Source: Nocardia sp. SYP-A9097 (GTDB lineage Bacteria > Actinomycetota > Actinomycetes > Mycobacteriales > Mycobacteriaceae). From it: a stretch of DNA of 64,000 bases. Positions within the stretch are counted from its first letter, which is position 1. Every line of letters starts with the position of its first letter. This document shows, piece after piece, positions 38,844 to 48,103 of this stretch. Where the stretch lies: positions 1 to 64,000 of the forward strand of contig NZ_WJIC01000015.1 in NCBI RefSeq assembly GCF_009649815.1. The letters run 5' to 3'. Under the pieces are notes generated by a model, which ran no database searches, was not told where the DNA came from, and was given only the letters and a program-made list of their open reading frames with translations. The position numbers and the translations under genes were made by a program.

Positions 38844-39356
38844 ATGCTGGCCGCCGTGCTCGAACCCCAATCGCCCATCGCGCCCCACCCGGATATCGCA
38901 CACCTCGCGCCACTGCTCGGCACCTGGCGCGGCCGCGGACAGGGTGAGTACCCGACCATCAAGACCTTCGATTATCTGGAGGAGGTGGAGTTCGGCCATG
39001 TCGGCCGGCCCTTCCTCACCTATCGCCAGCGCACCCGCTCGGTCGACGACGGCCGCCCGATGCACAGCGAGACGGGTTACCTGCGCGCGCTGCCGGACGA
39101 TCGGGTCGAGCTGATCCTCGCGCATCCAACCGGTATCACCGAGATCTGTGAGGGCCGACTGGTCTCCGATGACGAGGGCCTGCGCATCGAACTCGACTCC
39201 ACCTCCATCGGCCGCAGCTCGAGCGCCAAACCGGTGACCGCACTCGGCCGCACCCTCACCGTCGCCGGGAACACGCTCAGCTACACGCTGCGAATGGCGG
39301 CGGTGGAACAACCGCTGCAGCATCATCTCGCGGCCACCATGCAACGGGAGAACTGA
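38844..39356 (+). CDS. FABP-family nitrobindin-like heme protein (peroxynitrite isomerase type)
   Basis: A 170-residue beta-barrel of the THAP4/nitrobindin (DUF1794) group. The signature LLGTWRGRGQGEYPTI is followed by F-DYLEEVEFGHVGRPFLTY. Members bind heme b and can isomerise peroxynitrite to nitrate. The proximal His expected near the C-terminus fits the LQHHLAATM segment. The ATG at 38844 is used; a GTG 12 bases later is possible. It is not obviously connected to the NRPS genes. Confidence 0.87.
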   Translation: MLAAVLEPQSPIAPHPDIAHLAPLLGTWRGRGQGEYPTIKTFDYLEEVEFGHVGRPFLTYRQRTRSVDDGRPMHSETGYLRALPDDRVELILAHPTGITEICEGRLVSDDEGLRIELDSTSIGRSSSAKPVTALGRTLTVAGNTLSYTLRMAAVEQPLQHHLAATMQREN

Positions 39357-39566
39357 GAACTTTTCTTCGCGTCCAACCACCATGTGACCTGCCGCACTTC
39401 ACCTTCACGAGTGCGCGGGGTCACACCGATGGGTTGCTTTCGGCATGATTGTCGGATTACCGTTCCTTACGGTGGCAAATAGTCAGCCACCTCTAATGAG
39501 CATCGGTTATCCGGAACTGACCGTTCGGAACCCATCACTCATTCCTCCTGAACAAGGGAGTTGGAC

Positions 39567-39773
39567 ATGAAGCGTTCGGCCCTCCTGCTACTCACCACCG
39601 CGGGCATGGTTCTCGCCGGAGCCGGTGTCACCGAGATTCTCGGCGACGCCTCCACCGCCAGCCCGCCTTCCGGACAGACCCTCGCAGCACAGCACTACAT
39701 CACCGATACCGCCCTGGGGGAGATTCAGCCATCAGCCTGCGTGCACATCGCACCCACGCCGTCCGATCGCTGA
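39567..39773 (+). CDS. Small secreted peptide, function unknown
   Basis: A 68-residue precursor with a clear signal peptide: KRS, then a hydrophobic core ALLLLTTAGMVLAGAGV. The mature region is short, with a single Cys (QPSACVHIAP). AAGGGAG lies about seven bases before the ATG. It stands alone between the nitrobindin-like gene and the convergent PBP gene, with about 200 bp of upstream sequence. No family recognised. Confidence 0.55.
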   Translation: MKRSALLLLTTAGMVLAGAGVTEILGDASTASPPSGQTLAAQHYITDTALGEIQPSACVHIAPTPSDR

Positions 39774-39788
39774 GTCTGCTTTTTCCCC

Positions 39789-41579
39789 TCAATACCCGGA
39801 TGGCAACGCCGTGAGCATGTCTCGCGTCACCGCCACCGCATTGTCGGAACTGCCACCACGCACCACCAGCGTCGCGAACGCGATATCACCGCGATAGCCC
39901 ACGAACCACGCGTGTGAACCGCCATCCACTTCGGCCTCACCGGTCTTGCCATAGATCTCGCCCTGATCGGCAATGCGCTCGGCGGTACCTCCCAGCACCA
40001 CCTTGCGCATCATGAGCCGAAGACCATCCACCACTTCGGGATTCAACTGCGGGCGGTCACCCTTGACCTCCGTCGGATGACCCGAAATCAGATACGGCAC
40101 CGTCGCGGAACCGTGCGCGACGGTCGCGGCCACCATGGCCAGCCCGAACGGACTCACCAGCACCTTGCCCTGACCGATACCGTCCTCGGCGCGCTGCACC
40201 AGATCGTCATCCTGGGGCACCGAACCCGAGACCGTCGGCAGGCCGACCACCGTGTAATCCGGGCCGATTCCCAGCGCGGCCGCGGCCGTGCGCAGATCAT
40301 CGCCACCCAGCTCCGAGGCGATCTTGGCGAACGCGGTATTACAGGAACGCTCGTACGCCGTCGACATGGGGACATCACCGACGGAGAACAGGTCGTAATT
40401 CGGAATCGTGCGGTCCCCCACCGTAATCCGGCTCGGACACGGGACCACCGTATCCGGGGTGACCTGACCCGCGGTCATGGCGGCCGCGGCCGTCACCGTC
40501 TTGAAGGTCGAGCCCGGCGGGTACATGCCCGACGCGGCGACCGGGCCATCGGCATCGGCGTCCTCGTTCTGGGCGATGGCGAGAATCGCACCCGTGGAGG
40601 GCTGCAACACCACCATCATGGCCTGCTGGTTCTCGCGCAGATCCACCGCGCGCTGAGCGGCATTCTGGATATTGCGGTCGATGCTCAGCGAGAACGACGG
40701 GGAGGTTTGCGGCTCAACCTCTTTCAGCACATCGGTATCCGCGCCATTGGAGTTCACCGTGACCACACTCCAGCCCGCCTTACCGTCCACCTCGTCGATG
40801 ACGGTCTTGCGGATCTGGGTGAGCAGATCGGGCGCGAAATGACGATCGGTGGGGACGAGATCCGCTTGTCGGCCGAAGGTGACACCGGACAGGCCGACCA
40901 GATCGGCGCTCACCTGTTCGTACTCCCACTCCGAGAGCACCTCGACGGTGTACGGGCCATCGGCCTTGCGGGCCGCGGTGAGAATTCTTTCCGAGGTGAT
41001 GCGTTCGTCGAACTGGCGCAGCACATTCGCGAGGGTATTGCTCACGCCCACCGGATCGGTGGTGGCATTGCGCCTGAACATGACTCGGTAGACCGCGCCC
41101 GGCACCAGCACATCACTGCCGGAGCGCTCGTTCACGCGGGCCCTCGGCGCGGGGATGCCACGCAATTGCAAAGTTTGCGTATTACCCAGCTGCGGATGGA
41201 TATTCGCGGACGTCCAGCGCACCGACCAGCGGCCCTCACTACGGCCCATCTGCAGCTGACCGCTATAGGACCAGACACGATCCTTGGGCAATCGCCACTC
41301 GTAGCTGTAGTCGATGGTCGCGGTATCGCCGGAGACGCGGGCATCACCCGTATGCGCGATCAACTGTTCGGCCTGCAGCTGATCCCAGGCCGAAGCCATT
41401 GCGGGAGCGGCCTTTTCGGGCTGACTGGTGAGATCGGCCGCCGCCTGCACCTCATGGTCGGCGAAGGCTTGCAGGAAGGCGTCGGCGGCCTGCGCGGGAC
41501 CCTGCGGACCCGACGAGCAACCCACCGCGGCAACCGAGATCGCGGCGGCGATCAGCATGGTGAAGACCCGTGTGGACAT
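39789..41579 (-). CDS. Lipoprotein penicillin-binding protein (transpeptidase, PbpLipo/Rv2864c type)
   Basis: A 596-residue class B-like PBP anchored as a lipoprotein (AAVGCSS lipobox after a short hydrophobic segment). An NTF2-like MecA_N domain follows the lipobox (AADAFLQAFADHEVQAAADL), then the PBP dimerisation domain and the transpeptidase. The active-site motifs are GSTFKT (SxxK), SCN (SxN) and GKTGEAE (KTG). It cross-links peptidoglycan outside the membrane. The ATG at 41579 gives MSTRVFTMLI; an upstream ATG at 41600 exists. It is the last gene of the dxr-rseP-ispG-GNAT-pbp block, as in mycobacteria. Confidence 0.93.
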   Translation of the reverse strand: MSTRVFTMLIAAAISVAAVGCSSGPQGPAQAADAFLQAFADHEVQAAADLTSQPEKAAPAMASAWDQLQAEQLIAHTGDARVSGDTATIDYSYEWRLPKDRVWSYSGQLQMGRSEGRWSVRWTSANIHPQLGNTQTLQLRGIPAPRARVNERSGSDVLVPGAVYRVMFRRNATTDPVGVSNTLANVLRQFDERITSERILTAARKADGPYTVEVLSEWEYEQVSADLVGLSGVTFGRQADLVPTDRHFAPDLLTQIRKTVIDEVDGKAGWSVVTVNSNGADTDVLKEVEPQTSPSFSLSIDRNIQNAAQRAVDLRENQQAMMVVLQPSTGAILAIAQNEDADADGPVAASGMYPPGSTFKTVTAAAAMTAGQVTPDTVVPCPSRITVGDRTIPNYDLFSVGDVPMSTAYERSCNTAFAKIASELGGDDLRTAAAALGIGPDYTVVGLPTVSGSVPQDDDLVQRAEDGIGQGKVLVSPFGLAMVAATVAHGSATVPYLISGHPTEVKGDRPQLNPEVVDGLRLMMRKVVLGGTAERIADQGEIYGKTGEAEVDGGSHAWFVGYRGDIAFATLVVRGGSSDNAVAVTRDMLTALPSGY

Positions 41580-41682
41580 CGGCACAGATCGTAGAGCCAA
41601 CTATCGGCAAACTCGCGCGACACACTGGGGGCGAACGGTTTTCACTGCAACCCCACAGCACGGTTACATCACAGGAAATGGA

Positions 41683-42552
41683 TCAGTCGAGCAGCACCGT
41701 CGCGAAGGTTGCGATCTGCCGGAATCCGACCTTCGCATACGCGCGGCGGGCAACCTCGTTGTAGCAGTTCACATACAGGCTCGCGGTACGACCCGAAGCG
41801 ACCACGATATTCGCGACAGTCGCGGTGCCCGCGGTGCCGACACCGAGACCGCGATGCTCGGGATGCACCCACACGCCCTGAATCTGACCGGTGCGGCGGG
41901 ACAGCGAACCCACCTCGGCCTTGAAGACCACCTCACCGTCCTCGAAACGCGCCCAGGCCCGGCCGGATTCGATGAGCCCGGCCACCCGGCGGCGATAACC
42001 CCGGCCACCGTCCCCGGCACGCGGGTCCACACCGATCTCCTCGGTGAACATGGCAACGGCCGCAACGAGATACCGGTCCAACTCCTCCGGACGGACCCGG
42101 CGCACCCGCAGATCCGGCTCCACACCCGCGGTCTTGTCCAGGGCCAGCAGCGGCTGATCGGCGCGCAGATCGCGGGCCGGACCCCAATGATCGGCGAGCA
42201 GCTCCCACAGCGGCAGCGCGAGCTCACGCCGGCCCACCACCGAGGAGCAAGCCCGCGGACTACGGATCGCGCGCTCGGCGAAGGCACGCAGATCGGCCCG
42301 GCCACCGCGCAGCGGCACCAGATTCGCACCCGAGAAGCACAGCGAAGTACCCGGCCCGCCGCGACTCCACAGTTCGCCGTACGCGCCGTGAGTGTCCAGC
42401 CCGTACTCCTGCAAACGGGCCGCCACCATGCAACTCGCCACCGGATCGGTGTCGAGGACACGCAAAACCTGTGGCAGATCGCGGTTCACGAGCTGTTGGG
42501 CGCCGGAGGATTTACCCCGGCGAGTCGGCTCCAGCACACTCCGCACGTTCAC
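41683..42552 (-). CDS. GNAT acetyltransferase with DUF4081 domain (Rv2867c-like)
   Basis: A 289-residue protein with an N-terminal DUF4081 region (LPQVLRVLDTDPVASCMVAA) and a C-terminal GNAT fold. The acetyl-CoA loop is VWVHPEHRGLGVGTAGTA, and the last motif reads LYVNCYNEVARRAYAKVGF. The substrate is unknown. The start is a GTG at 42552. It lies between ispG and the PBP gene in the same order as in M. tuberculosis, which supports orthology. Confidence 0.9.
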   Translation of the reverse strand: MNVRSVLEPTRRGKSSGAQQLVNRDLPQVLRVLDTDPVASCMVAARLQEYGLDTHGAYGELWSRGGPGTSLCFSGANLVPLRGGRADLRAFAERAIRSPRACSSVVGRRELALPLWELLADHWGPARDLRADQPLLALDKTAGVEPDLRVRRVRPEELDRYLVAAVAMFTEEIGVDPRAGDGGRGYRRRVAGLIESGRAWARFEDGEVVFKAEVGSLSRRTGQIQGVWVHPEHRGLGVGTAGTATVANIVVASGRTASLYVNCYNEVARRAYAKVGFRQIATFATVLLD

Positions 42553-42614
42553 AGCCTGCCAGAACTTCTGAAAACGTGCCGCACTATTGGTATGGACCGA
42601 GCGCCGACCAGGTG

Positions 42615-43772
42615 TTATCCCGCGCTCACGACCGGAGAACCGGATCCGGCGGCCTCGCCCATCTGCTCGGCGATGCGCATCGCCTCCTCGATCAAGGTCT
42701 CCACGATCAGGTGTTCGGGGACGGTCTTGATGACCTCACCCTTGACGAAGATCTGGCCCTTGCCATTACCGGAAGCCACACCCAGATCGGCCTCGCGGGC
42801 CTCACCGGGACCGTTCACGACACAGCCCATAACGGCAACGCGCAGCGGCACTTCCATACCCTCGAGACCCGCGGAGACCGCGTTGGCGAGGGTGTACACA
42901 TCGACCTGTGCGCGACCGCACGACGGGCAGGAGACGATCTCCAGCTTGCGCGGGCGCAGGTTCAGCGACTGCAGAATCTGATCGCCGACCTTGATCTCCT
43001 CGGCGGGCGGGGCGGACAGCGAAACGCGAATGGTATCGCCGATGCCCTCCGATAGCAGCGCGCCGAACGCCACCGCGGACTTGATGGTGCCCTGGAACGC
43101 CGGACCGGCCTCGGTCACACCCAGGTGCAGCGGGTAATCGGACTGCGCGGCCAGCTGACGGTACGCCGCCACCATCACGACCGGGTCATTGTGCTTGACC
43201 GAGATCTTGATATTGCCGAAGCCGTGATCCTCGAACAGGCTCGCCTCCCACAGCGCGGACTCCACGAGGGCCTCCGGGGTGGCCTTGCCGTACTTCTCCA
43301 GCATGCGCTTGTCGAGCGAACCGGCATTGACGCCGATCCGGATCGGGATACCCGCGGCTGCGGCGGCCTTGGCGACCTCGCCGACACGGCCGTCGAATTC
43401 CTTGATATTGCCCGGATTCACCCGCACCGCAGCACATCCCGCGTCGATGGCGGCGAAGATGTAGCGCGGCTGGAAGTGGATATCGGCGATCACGGGGATC
43501 TTCGACTTCTTGGCAATGATCGCCAGCGCGTCCGCATCCTCCTGACGCGGGCAGGCGACACGCACAATGTCACAGCCGGAGGCGGTCAGCTCGGCGATCT
43601 GCTGGAGGGTGGCATTGATGTCGTGGGTTTTGGTGGTGGTCATGGACTGAACCGAAATCGGGAATTCGCTACCGACGCCGACCTTGCCCACCATCAACTG
43701 ACGGGTCTTGCGCCGGGGCGCGAGGACTGCGGCCGGTGCGGCCGGCATCCCCAATGCGATGGCACTGCTCAC
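42615..43772 (-). CDS. ispG: 4-hydroxy-3-methylbut-2-en-1-yl diphosphate synthase (IspG/GcpE)
   Basis: The seventh MEP-pathway enzyme; it reduces MEcPP to HMBPP with a [4Fe-4S] cluster. The 385-residue protein has a TIM-barrel N-terminal part ([49 protein letters not shown]). The cluster cysteines are in SCPSCGRAQ and [10 protein letters not shown]. It is in one block with dxr, as in mycobacteria, although endonuclease V is inserted between it and rseP. Confidence 0.97.
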   Translation of the reverse strand: MSSAIALGMPAAPAAVLAPRRKTRQLMVGKVGVGSEFPISVQSMTTTKTHDINATLQQIAELTASGCDIVRVACPRQEDADALAIIAKKSKIPVIADIHFQPRYIFAAIDAGCAAVRVNPGNIKEFDGRVGEVAKAAAAAGIPIRIGVNAGSLDKRMLEKYGKATPEALVESALWEASLFEDHGFGNIKISVKHNDPVVMVAAYRQLAAQSDYPLHLGVTEAGPAFQGTIKSAVAFGALLSEGIGDTIRVSLSAPPAEEIKVGDQILQSLNLRPRKLEIVSCPSCGRAQVDVYTLANAVSAGLEGMEVPLRVAVMGCVVNGPGEAREADLGVASGNGKGQIFVKGEVIKTVPEHLIVETLIEEAMRIAEQMGEAAGSGSPVVSAG

Positions 43773-43954
43773 GATCAGTTGCCTACTTTCGTCTTGTGCT
43801 CACCCGTTCCGTCCCGAGCTTACCGAGGCGCGGATACCGGTCGCCCTGTGACGGCGGCGACAAGGCTACCCGTGCTCGGCATACGGCTCGGAATCGGCCG
43901 GGGCCTACGCCCATGTATTCGTTGCAGACGGCGAGAAGGTATACGTTTCGAAAA

Positions 43955-44632
43955 GTGAAGGTAGCGAACCCCGATCCCTGGCCCCGCACACCCGAAGACG
44001 CAGTGGCACTTCAAGATCGACTCCGCACCCAGGTTATCCCCCGCAACCCCACCCCACCGCGTTTCCGCACGATAGCCGGACTGGACTCGGCCTACGACGA
44101 CGCCGGAAATGTGGTCGCCGCCATAGTCGTATTGGACGCCGAAACCCTGGAAACCGTCGAAACCGCAACGGCCCAAGGCACCACAGACTTCCCCTACGTC
44201 CCCGGCCTACTGGCCTTCCGGGAACTCCCCACCACCCTCGCAGCCTTCGAAACCCTAACCACCACACCAGATCTCATAATCTGCGACAGCCAGGGCCTGG
44301 CCCACCCCCGCCGCTTCGGCTTCGCCTGCCACATCGGCCTACTCACCGGAATCCCCACGCTGGGCGTAGCCAAAAACGCCTGGGGCGACTACGAGATGCC
44401 CGAAGCGCAGCGAGGCTCCTCCACCGACATCACCATCGACGGCGACGTAGTAGGCCGAGCCCTGCGAACCCGCAGCAACGTAAAACCTGTCTTCGTCTCC
44501 ATAGGCCACCTCATAGACATAGAAACCGCCACCACCCAAGTGCTTTCACTAACCCCCGAATTCCGCCAACCAGAAACCACCCGCCGAGCCGACCACCTCT
44601 GCCGCCAACTCCTGAACGAGCTGACCGCCTGA
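43955..44632 (+). CDS. nfi: Endonuclease V
   Basis: A DNA/RNA repair nuclease acting at deoxyinosine or inosine. The 225-residue product has the catalytic Asp in IAGLDSAYDD, the conserved PYVPGLLAFRELP with its Glu and the second Asp in IICDSQGLAHPRRFGFACHI. It also carries GVAKNAWGDY and RSNVKPVFVSIGH. The start is uncertain. The GTG at 43955 gives the usual length, while an ATG at 43913 would add 14 residues and neither has a strong ribosome site. The 3' half is very rich in C- and A-ending codons, unlike neighbouring core genes. It sits on the opposite strand between rseP and ispG, which are adjacent in M. tuberculosis. Confidence 0.92.
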   Translation: MKVANPDPWPRTPEDAVALQDRLRTQVIPRNPTPPRFRTIAGLDSAYDDAGNVVAAIVVLDAETLETVETATAQGTTDFPYVPGLLAFRELPTTLAAFETLTTTPDLIICDSQGLAHPRRFGFACHIGLLTGIPTLGVAKNAWGDYEMPEAQRGSSTDITIDGDVVGRALRTRSNVKPVFVSIGHLIDIETATTQVLSLTPEFRQPETTRRADHLCRQLLNELTA

Positions 44633-44789
44633 GACCTCCCCCACAGCCGACCTCATGATCAACGGGACCTGAGGGCGTTCGCCACTCGCACGATGCCGCC
44701 ACAGAGTTCCGTTGATCTTGGTAAACCGCTCATAGCAGCGGCGGCCGGTCCGGCAACACCGATCGGCCGCCACGGATTGGCACGGACGG

Positions 44790-45992
44790 TCAGGGGAAGA
44801 GCTTGACCGGGTTGACGATGTCGGCGACGAGGGTGAGGAGCATGTAGGAGCCGCCCAGGACTACGACTACGTAGGTTGCGGGAAGGAGCTTCAGGTAGTC
44901 GACGGGGGGGCCGTCGGGGAGGCCCTTGCGGCCGCGGAGGACGTTGCGGATTTTTTCGTACATGACCACTGCCATGTGGCCGCCGTCGAGGGGCAGGAGG
45001 GGGAGGAGGTTGAAGGCGCCGAGGAAGAAGTTGAGGCTGGCCAGGGTGAGGACGAAGAGGGACCAGAGGCCGTGTTCGGCGGTTTCACCGCCGATCTTGC
45101 TGGCGCCGTAGACCGAGACGGGGGTTTCGGGGTCGCGCTCGCCGCCGGTGATGGCGTGCCAGAGGTCTACGACCTTGGCGGGCATCTGGGCCAGGGATTG
45201 CACTGTGCGGACACCGATTTCGCCGGTGAACGCGCCCGCGGCGGGGATGGCGGCGAGGACGTTGTATTTGACGGGGCCGTAGCTGTCCTGGCCGACGCCT
45301 ACCTTGGCGACCTGCTTCGGGGCGCCGTCCCTCACGGGGTACGCGGTGGTGATCTCGGGGGTGACGGGGATGGCGAGTTTCTGTCCGTCGCGCTCGATCG
45401 AATAGGTGAAGGGGCCGGTCTGCTTCTCGGTCTGCTCGCGGAATTCGTTCCAGGTCTTGATCGGAACGCCGTTGACGCCGGTCACCAGGTCACCGCGCTG
45501 CAGGCCCGCGCGCTGGGCGGGGCCGTCACCGGTGCAGGGGATGTACTTCTGATCGGCGCCTTGCGCCTGCACACAGTTCATCGCGCCGAGCTGGGTGGCG
45601 GGCGGCTGATCGAAGCGCGGCAGGCCCCACACGATCGCGAGCAACATGATGAGCAGGAAACCGAGGAAGAAGTTCATCAGGATGCCGCCGGACATGACGA
45701 ACATCCGCTTCCAGGTCTTCTGCCGGTACATGGCCCGGTCCAGATCCTCGGGATCGAGTTCGTCGAGAGCGGTCATACCGGCGATATCGCAGAAACCACC
45801 CAGCGGCAAAGCCTTCAAACCGTATTCGGTCTCACCGCGCGTGGTGGACCACACCTTCGGGCCGAAGCCGATGAAGTAGCGGCGCACCTTCATGCCGGTC
45901 GCCTGTGCCGCCCACATGTGGCCGCACTCGTGCAGCGCGACCGACACGGTGATACCGAGGGCGAACAGTGCGAAGCCGATCGCATAGACCAT
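44790..45992 (-). CDS. rseP: Site-2 zinc metalloprotease RseP/Rip1
   Basis: A 400-residue intramembrane protease that cleaves anti-sigma factors within the membrane. The zinc site is SVALHECGHMWAAQ in the first membrane helix, and the third ligand is in NLLPLLPLDGGH near the C-terminus. A periplasmic PDZ domain lies in the middle (RAGLQRGDLVTGVNGVPIKTW). A FGPKVWSTTRGETEYGLKALPLGGF segment typical of the family follows the first helix. The protein ends with further membrane helices. It starts 22 bp after dxr. Confidence 0.95.
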   Translation of the reverse strand: MVYAIGFALFALGITVSVALHECGHMWAAQATGMKVRRYFIGFGPKVWSTTRGETEYGLKALPLGGFCDIAGMTALDELDPEDLDRAMYRQKTWKRMFVMSGGILMNFFLGFLLIMLLAIVWGLPRFDQPPATQLGAMNCVQAQGADQKYIPCTGDGPAQRAGLQRGDLVTGVNGVPIKTWNEFREQTEKQTGPFTYSIERDGQKLAIPVTPEITTAYPVRDGAPKQVAKVGVGQDSYGPVKYNVLAAIPAAGAFTGEIGVRTVQSLAQMPAKVVDLWHAITGGERDPETPVSVYGASKIGGETAEHGLWSLFVLTLASLNFFLGAFNLLPLLPLDGGHMAVVMYEKIRNVLRGRKGLPDGPPVDYLKLLPATYVVVVLGGSYMLLTLVADIVNPVKLFP

Positions 45993-46014
45993 GCGGTATC
46001 GAACCCTTCCGAAG

Positions 46015-47163
46015 TCAGCCGCGCACGATCATGCGCGCGGTTTCTCGCGCCCACGTATCGGCCGCGAGCACCTCGTCCAAGGTACTGGGTTCGGCGGTCC
46101 AACGGTCGGCGGACTCCACGACCCGCGCGACCGTGCGCACGATCTCGGGGAACCGGATCGCGCCGTCCAGGAAGGCTTGCACCGCGATCTCATTGGCGGC
46201 GTTGTAGACCGCGGTCACGCAACCCCCCGCCATTCCGGCCTGACGCGCGAGTTCGATCGCGGGGAAGACCTCGTTGTCGACGGGCTCGAAAGTCCAGGTC
46301 GAGGCCGTAGTCCAATCGCAAGCGGCGGCCGCGCCGGGCACCCGGTCCGGCCAGCCCAGAGCCAGCGCGATGGGCAGCTTCATATCCGGCGGACTGGCCT
46401 GCGCCAGGGTCGAACCGTCGTAGAAGGTGACCATGGAATGCACGATCGACTGCGGATGCACGGTCACTTCGATGCGGTCATAGGGGACACCGAACAGCAG
46501 ATGCGTCTCGATCAACTCGAGGCCCTTGTTCACCAGCGACGCCGAATTCAGCGTATTCATCGGCCCCATGGACCAGGTCGGATGCGTCTTGGCCTCGGCC
46601 GGATTCACCGATTCGAGCATCTCGGAGGTCCAGCCGCGGAACGGGCCACCCGAGGCGGTGAGCACCAGCGTCTGCACCTCTTCGGCGCGACCACCGCGCA
46701 GGCACTGCGCCAGCGCCGAATGTTCGGAGTCGACCGGCACGATCTGGCCGGGCTTGGCCGCCTTCGTCACCAATGAGCCACCCGCGACCAGGGACTCCTT
46801 ATTGGCCAGCGCGAGCCGTCGCCCCGAGTGCAGTGTCTCGAGAGTCGGCTCCAATCCGAGCGAACCAACCAGCGCGTTCAACACCACATCGGCATCGGTA
46901 CGCCGCACCAACTCGGTCGCCGCATCCGGACCGGCAAGCGCCACACCGAGTTTCGCCGCCGCCGCCGCATCGGCCACCGCCACGTTCCGAGTCCCGGTGG
47001 CCGCGATCTGCTGCGCCAGCAGCTCGGTATTACCTCCCCGCGCAGCCAATCCGACCACCTCGAACCGGTCGGGATTGGCGGCGATCACCTCGAGCGCCTG
47101 GGTACCGATCGAACCCGTGCTGCCCAGCAGCAGAACCTTCACAACGTCGGACACGCGTTCCAT
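46015..47163 (-). CDS. dxr: 1-deoxy-D-xylulose-5-phosphate reductoisomerase
   Basis: The first committed step of the MEP isoprenoid pathway: NADPH-dependent conversion of DXP to MEP. The protein is about 382 residues. The NADPH motif is [17 protein letters not shown]. Metal and substrate residues are in [13 protein letters not shown] and [11 protein letters not shown], and the flexible loop region is [24 protein letters not shown]. The GTG at 47154 ([11 protein letters not shown]) is placed best relative to AAGGGAG. The ATG at 47163 is three codons upstream and adjoins that site. I list the ATG. Confidence 0.96.
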   Translation of the reverse strand: MERVSDVVKVLLLGSTGSIGTQALEVIAANPDRFEVVGLAARGGNTELLAQQIAATGTRNVAVADAAAAAKLGVALAGPDAATELVRRTDADVVLNALVGSLGLEPTLETLHSGRRLALANKESLVAGGSLVTKAAKPGQIVPVDSEHSALAQCLRGGRAEEVQTLVLTASGGPFRGWTSEMLESVNPAEAKTHPTWSMGPMNTLNSASLVNKGLELIETHLLFGVPYDRIEVTVHPQSIVHSMVTFYDGSTLAQASPPDMKLPIALALGWPDRVPGAAAACDWTTASTWTFEPVDNEVFPAIELARQAGMAGGCVTAVYNAANEIAVQAFLDGAIRFPEIVRTVARVVESADRWTAEPSTLDEVLAADTWARETARMIVRG

Positions 47164-47312
47164 TCTCCCTTGCCGCGTAATCGGCTGTCGCCGCCCCTGT
47201 CCGGGCCGTGTGCGCGGTGACATGCCGCCCTGCCGTCACCCTGCTGGCTACGACACAGGGTCGTATGCCACGATATGGGCGAGTATTCGATTCGAGCCTA
47301 TAAGGAGCGAAA

Positions 47313-47597
47313 GTGGCCGCCACGGAACTGGAATCCGTCCACAGCGCCGATGTCGTGACCAAGGTCGACACCGCAGAGGTTCCGTCCGCCGCATGGGGCT
47401 GGAGCGGTGAATCGCGCCGTACCTTCCGCACCGCCGGCTGGGTCGTCGTCGTCATCCTGCTCGCCATGCTCTTCGAGGGCCCGCAGGGCGCGTCGTCGGG
47501 CAGCGGCCATACCGGATACATCTTCCTGATCGGCTTCGCGGTGTTGCTGGCGGCGATCCTGATTCGCGACTCGCTGCTGCAACGCAAGCCTCGCTAA
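47313..47597 (+). CDS. DUF2631 membrane protein
   Basis: A 94-residue protein of the actinobacterial DUF2631 family. An N-terminal soluble part includes AAWGWSGESRRTFRTAGW, followed by two membrane helices (VVVVILLAMLF and YIFLIGFAVLLAAILI) and a basic tail (LLQRKPR). The GTG start follows AAGGAG. It is divergent from dxr, and a strong terminator follows it. Function unknown. Confidence 0.88.
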   Translation: MAATELESVHSADVVTKVDTAEVPSAAWGWSGESRRTFRTAGWVVVVILLAMLFEGPQGASSGSGHTGYIFLIGFAVLLAAILIRDSLLQRKPR

Positions 47598-47617
47598 TCC
47601 CCTACCTGCGCGAATGC

Positions 47618-47657
47618 ACGGCCCTGCAAAGTTTTTCGCAGGGCCGTGATCGTTTTT
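47618..47657 (+). terminator. Rho-independent terminator
   Basis: A perfect 10-bp stem ACGGCCCTGC / GCAGGGCCGT (47618-47627 with 47638-47647) is followed by GATCG and five T. It lies 20 bases after the DUF2631 stop. This is the clearest intrinsic terminator in the window. Confidence 0.9.
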
Positions 47658-47719
47658 CACTGAACATCAGGCAAACTCGATTCGGCAAACCCTGCCACCG
47701 AGTTCCCGGGAGTGAACGT

Positions 47720-48028
47720 ATGCGCAAGATCCTGCCCTCCACCCTGCTGGCCGCGTCGGCCGTCGGCGCCTTGCTGGTGCTGCCCGCCGGCACCGCGAAC
47801 GCCCAGTCCCCCGCCTGCGCTCAGGTCGCCGATGTACTGGGTGGCGTGACGGCGCTCGGACCGGATCACGACCTGGAGGTCCGCGTCGCCGACCAGCTGC
47901 TGGCCATCGATGCCGGCGGTCAGGAGCGCACCGCTATCGCCGCGTACGCCAATGCGCTGAAGAACGGCGATGTGGCGAGCATCGGCACCGCCACCACCAT
48001 CCTCAACGGTGTGTGCGCGCAGTCCTAG
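47720..48028 (+). CDS. Small secreted protein with hemophore-like layout
   Basis: A 102-residue precursor with a Sec signal peptide (MRKILPSTLLAASAVGALLV, cleavage near AQS-PA). The mature part is helical with two Cys (SPACAQVADVL and LNGVCAQS) that could form a disulfide joining its ends. This resembles small mycobacterial heme-binding secreted proteins in layout, but I cannot assign it. GGGAG precedes the ATG. Confidence 0.6.
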   Translation: MRKILPSTLLAASAVGALLVLPAGTANAQSPACAQVADVLGGVTALGPDHDLEVRVADQLLAIDAGGQERTAIAAYANALKNGDVASIGTATTILNGVCAQS

Positions 48029-48047
48029 TCACCGGACATCCGCAGCG

Positions 48048-48085
48048 GCTTCGGGCCGGATCGCTTATGCGATTCGGCCCGAAGC
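48048..48085. terminator. Bidirectional hairpin terminator
   Basis: A 17-bp stem with a single G-T mismatch (48048-48064 with 48069-48085) around TTAT, starting GCTTCGGGCC and ending GGCCCGAAGC. It lies between the convergent secreted-protein gene and the first glycine-zipper gene and can serve both. Confidence 0.85.
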
Positions 48086-48103
48086 TTGTTGTGGTGCAGG
48101 TGA

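Noticed and set aside
44657-44717. Inverted repeat GATCAACGG / CCGTTGATC between nfi and rseP
   Set aside because: The arms are perfect but only 9 bp long and 43 bases apart, with no associated gene or terminator features; probably chance or a worn repeat.
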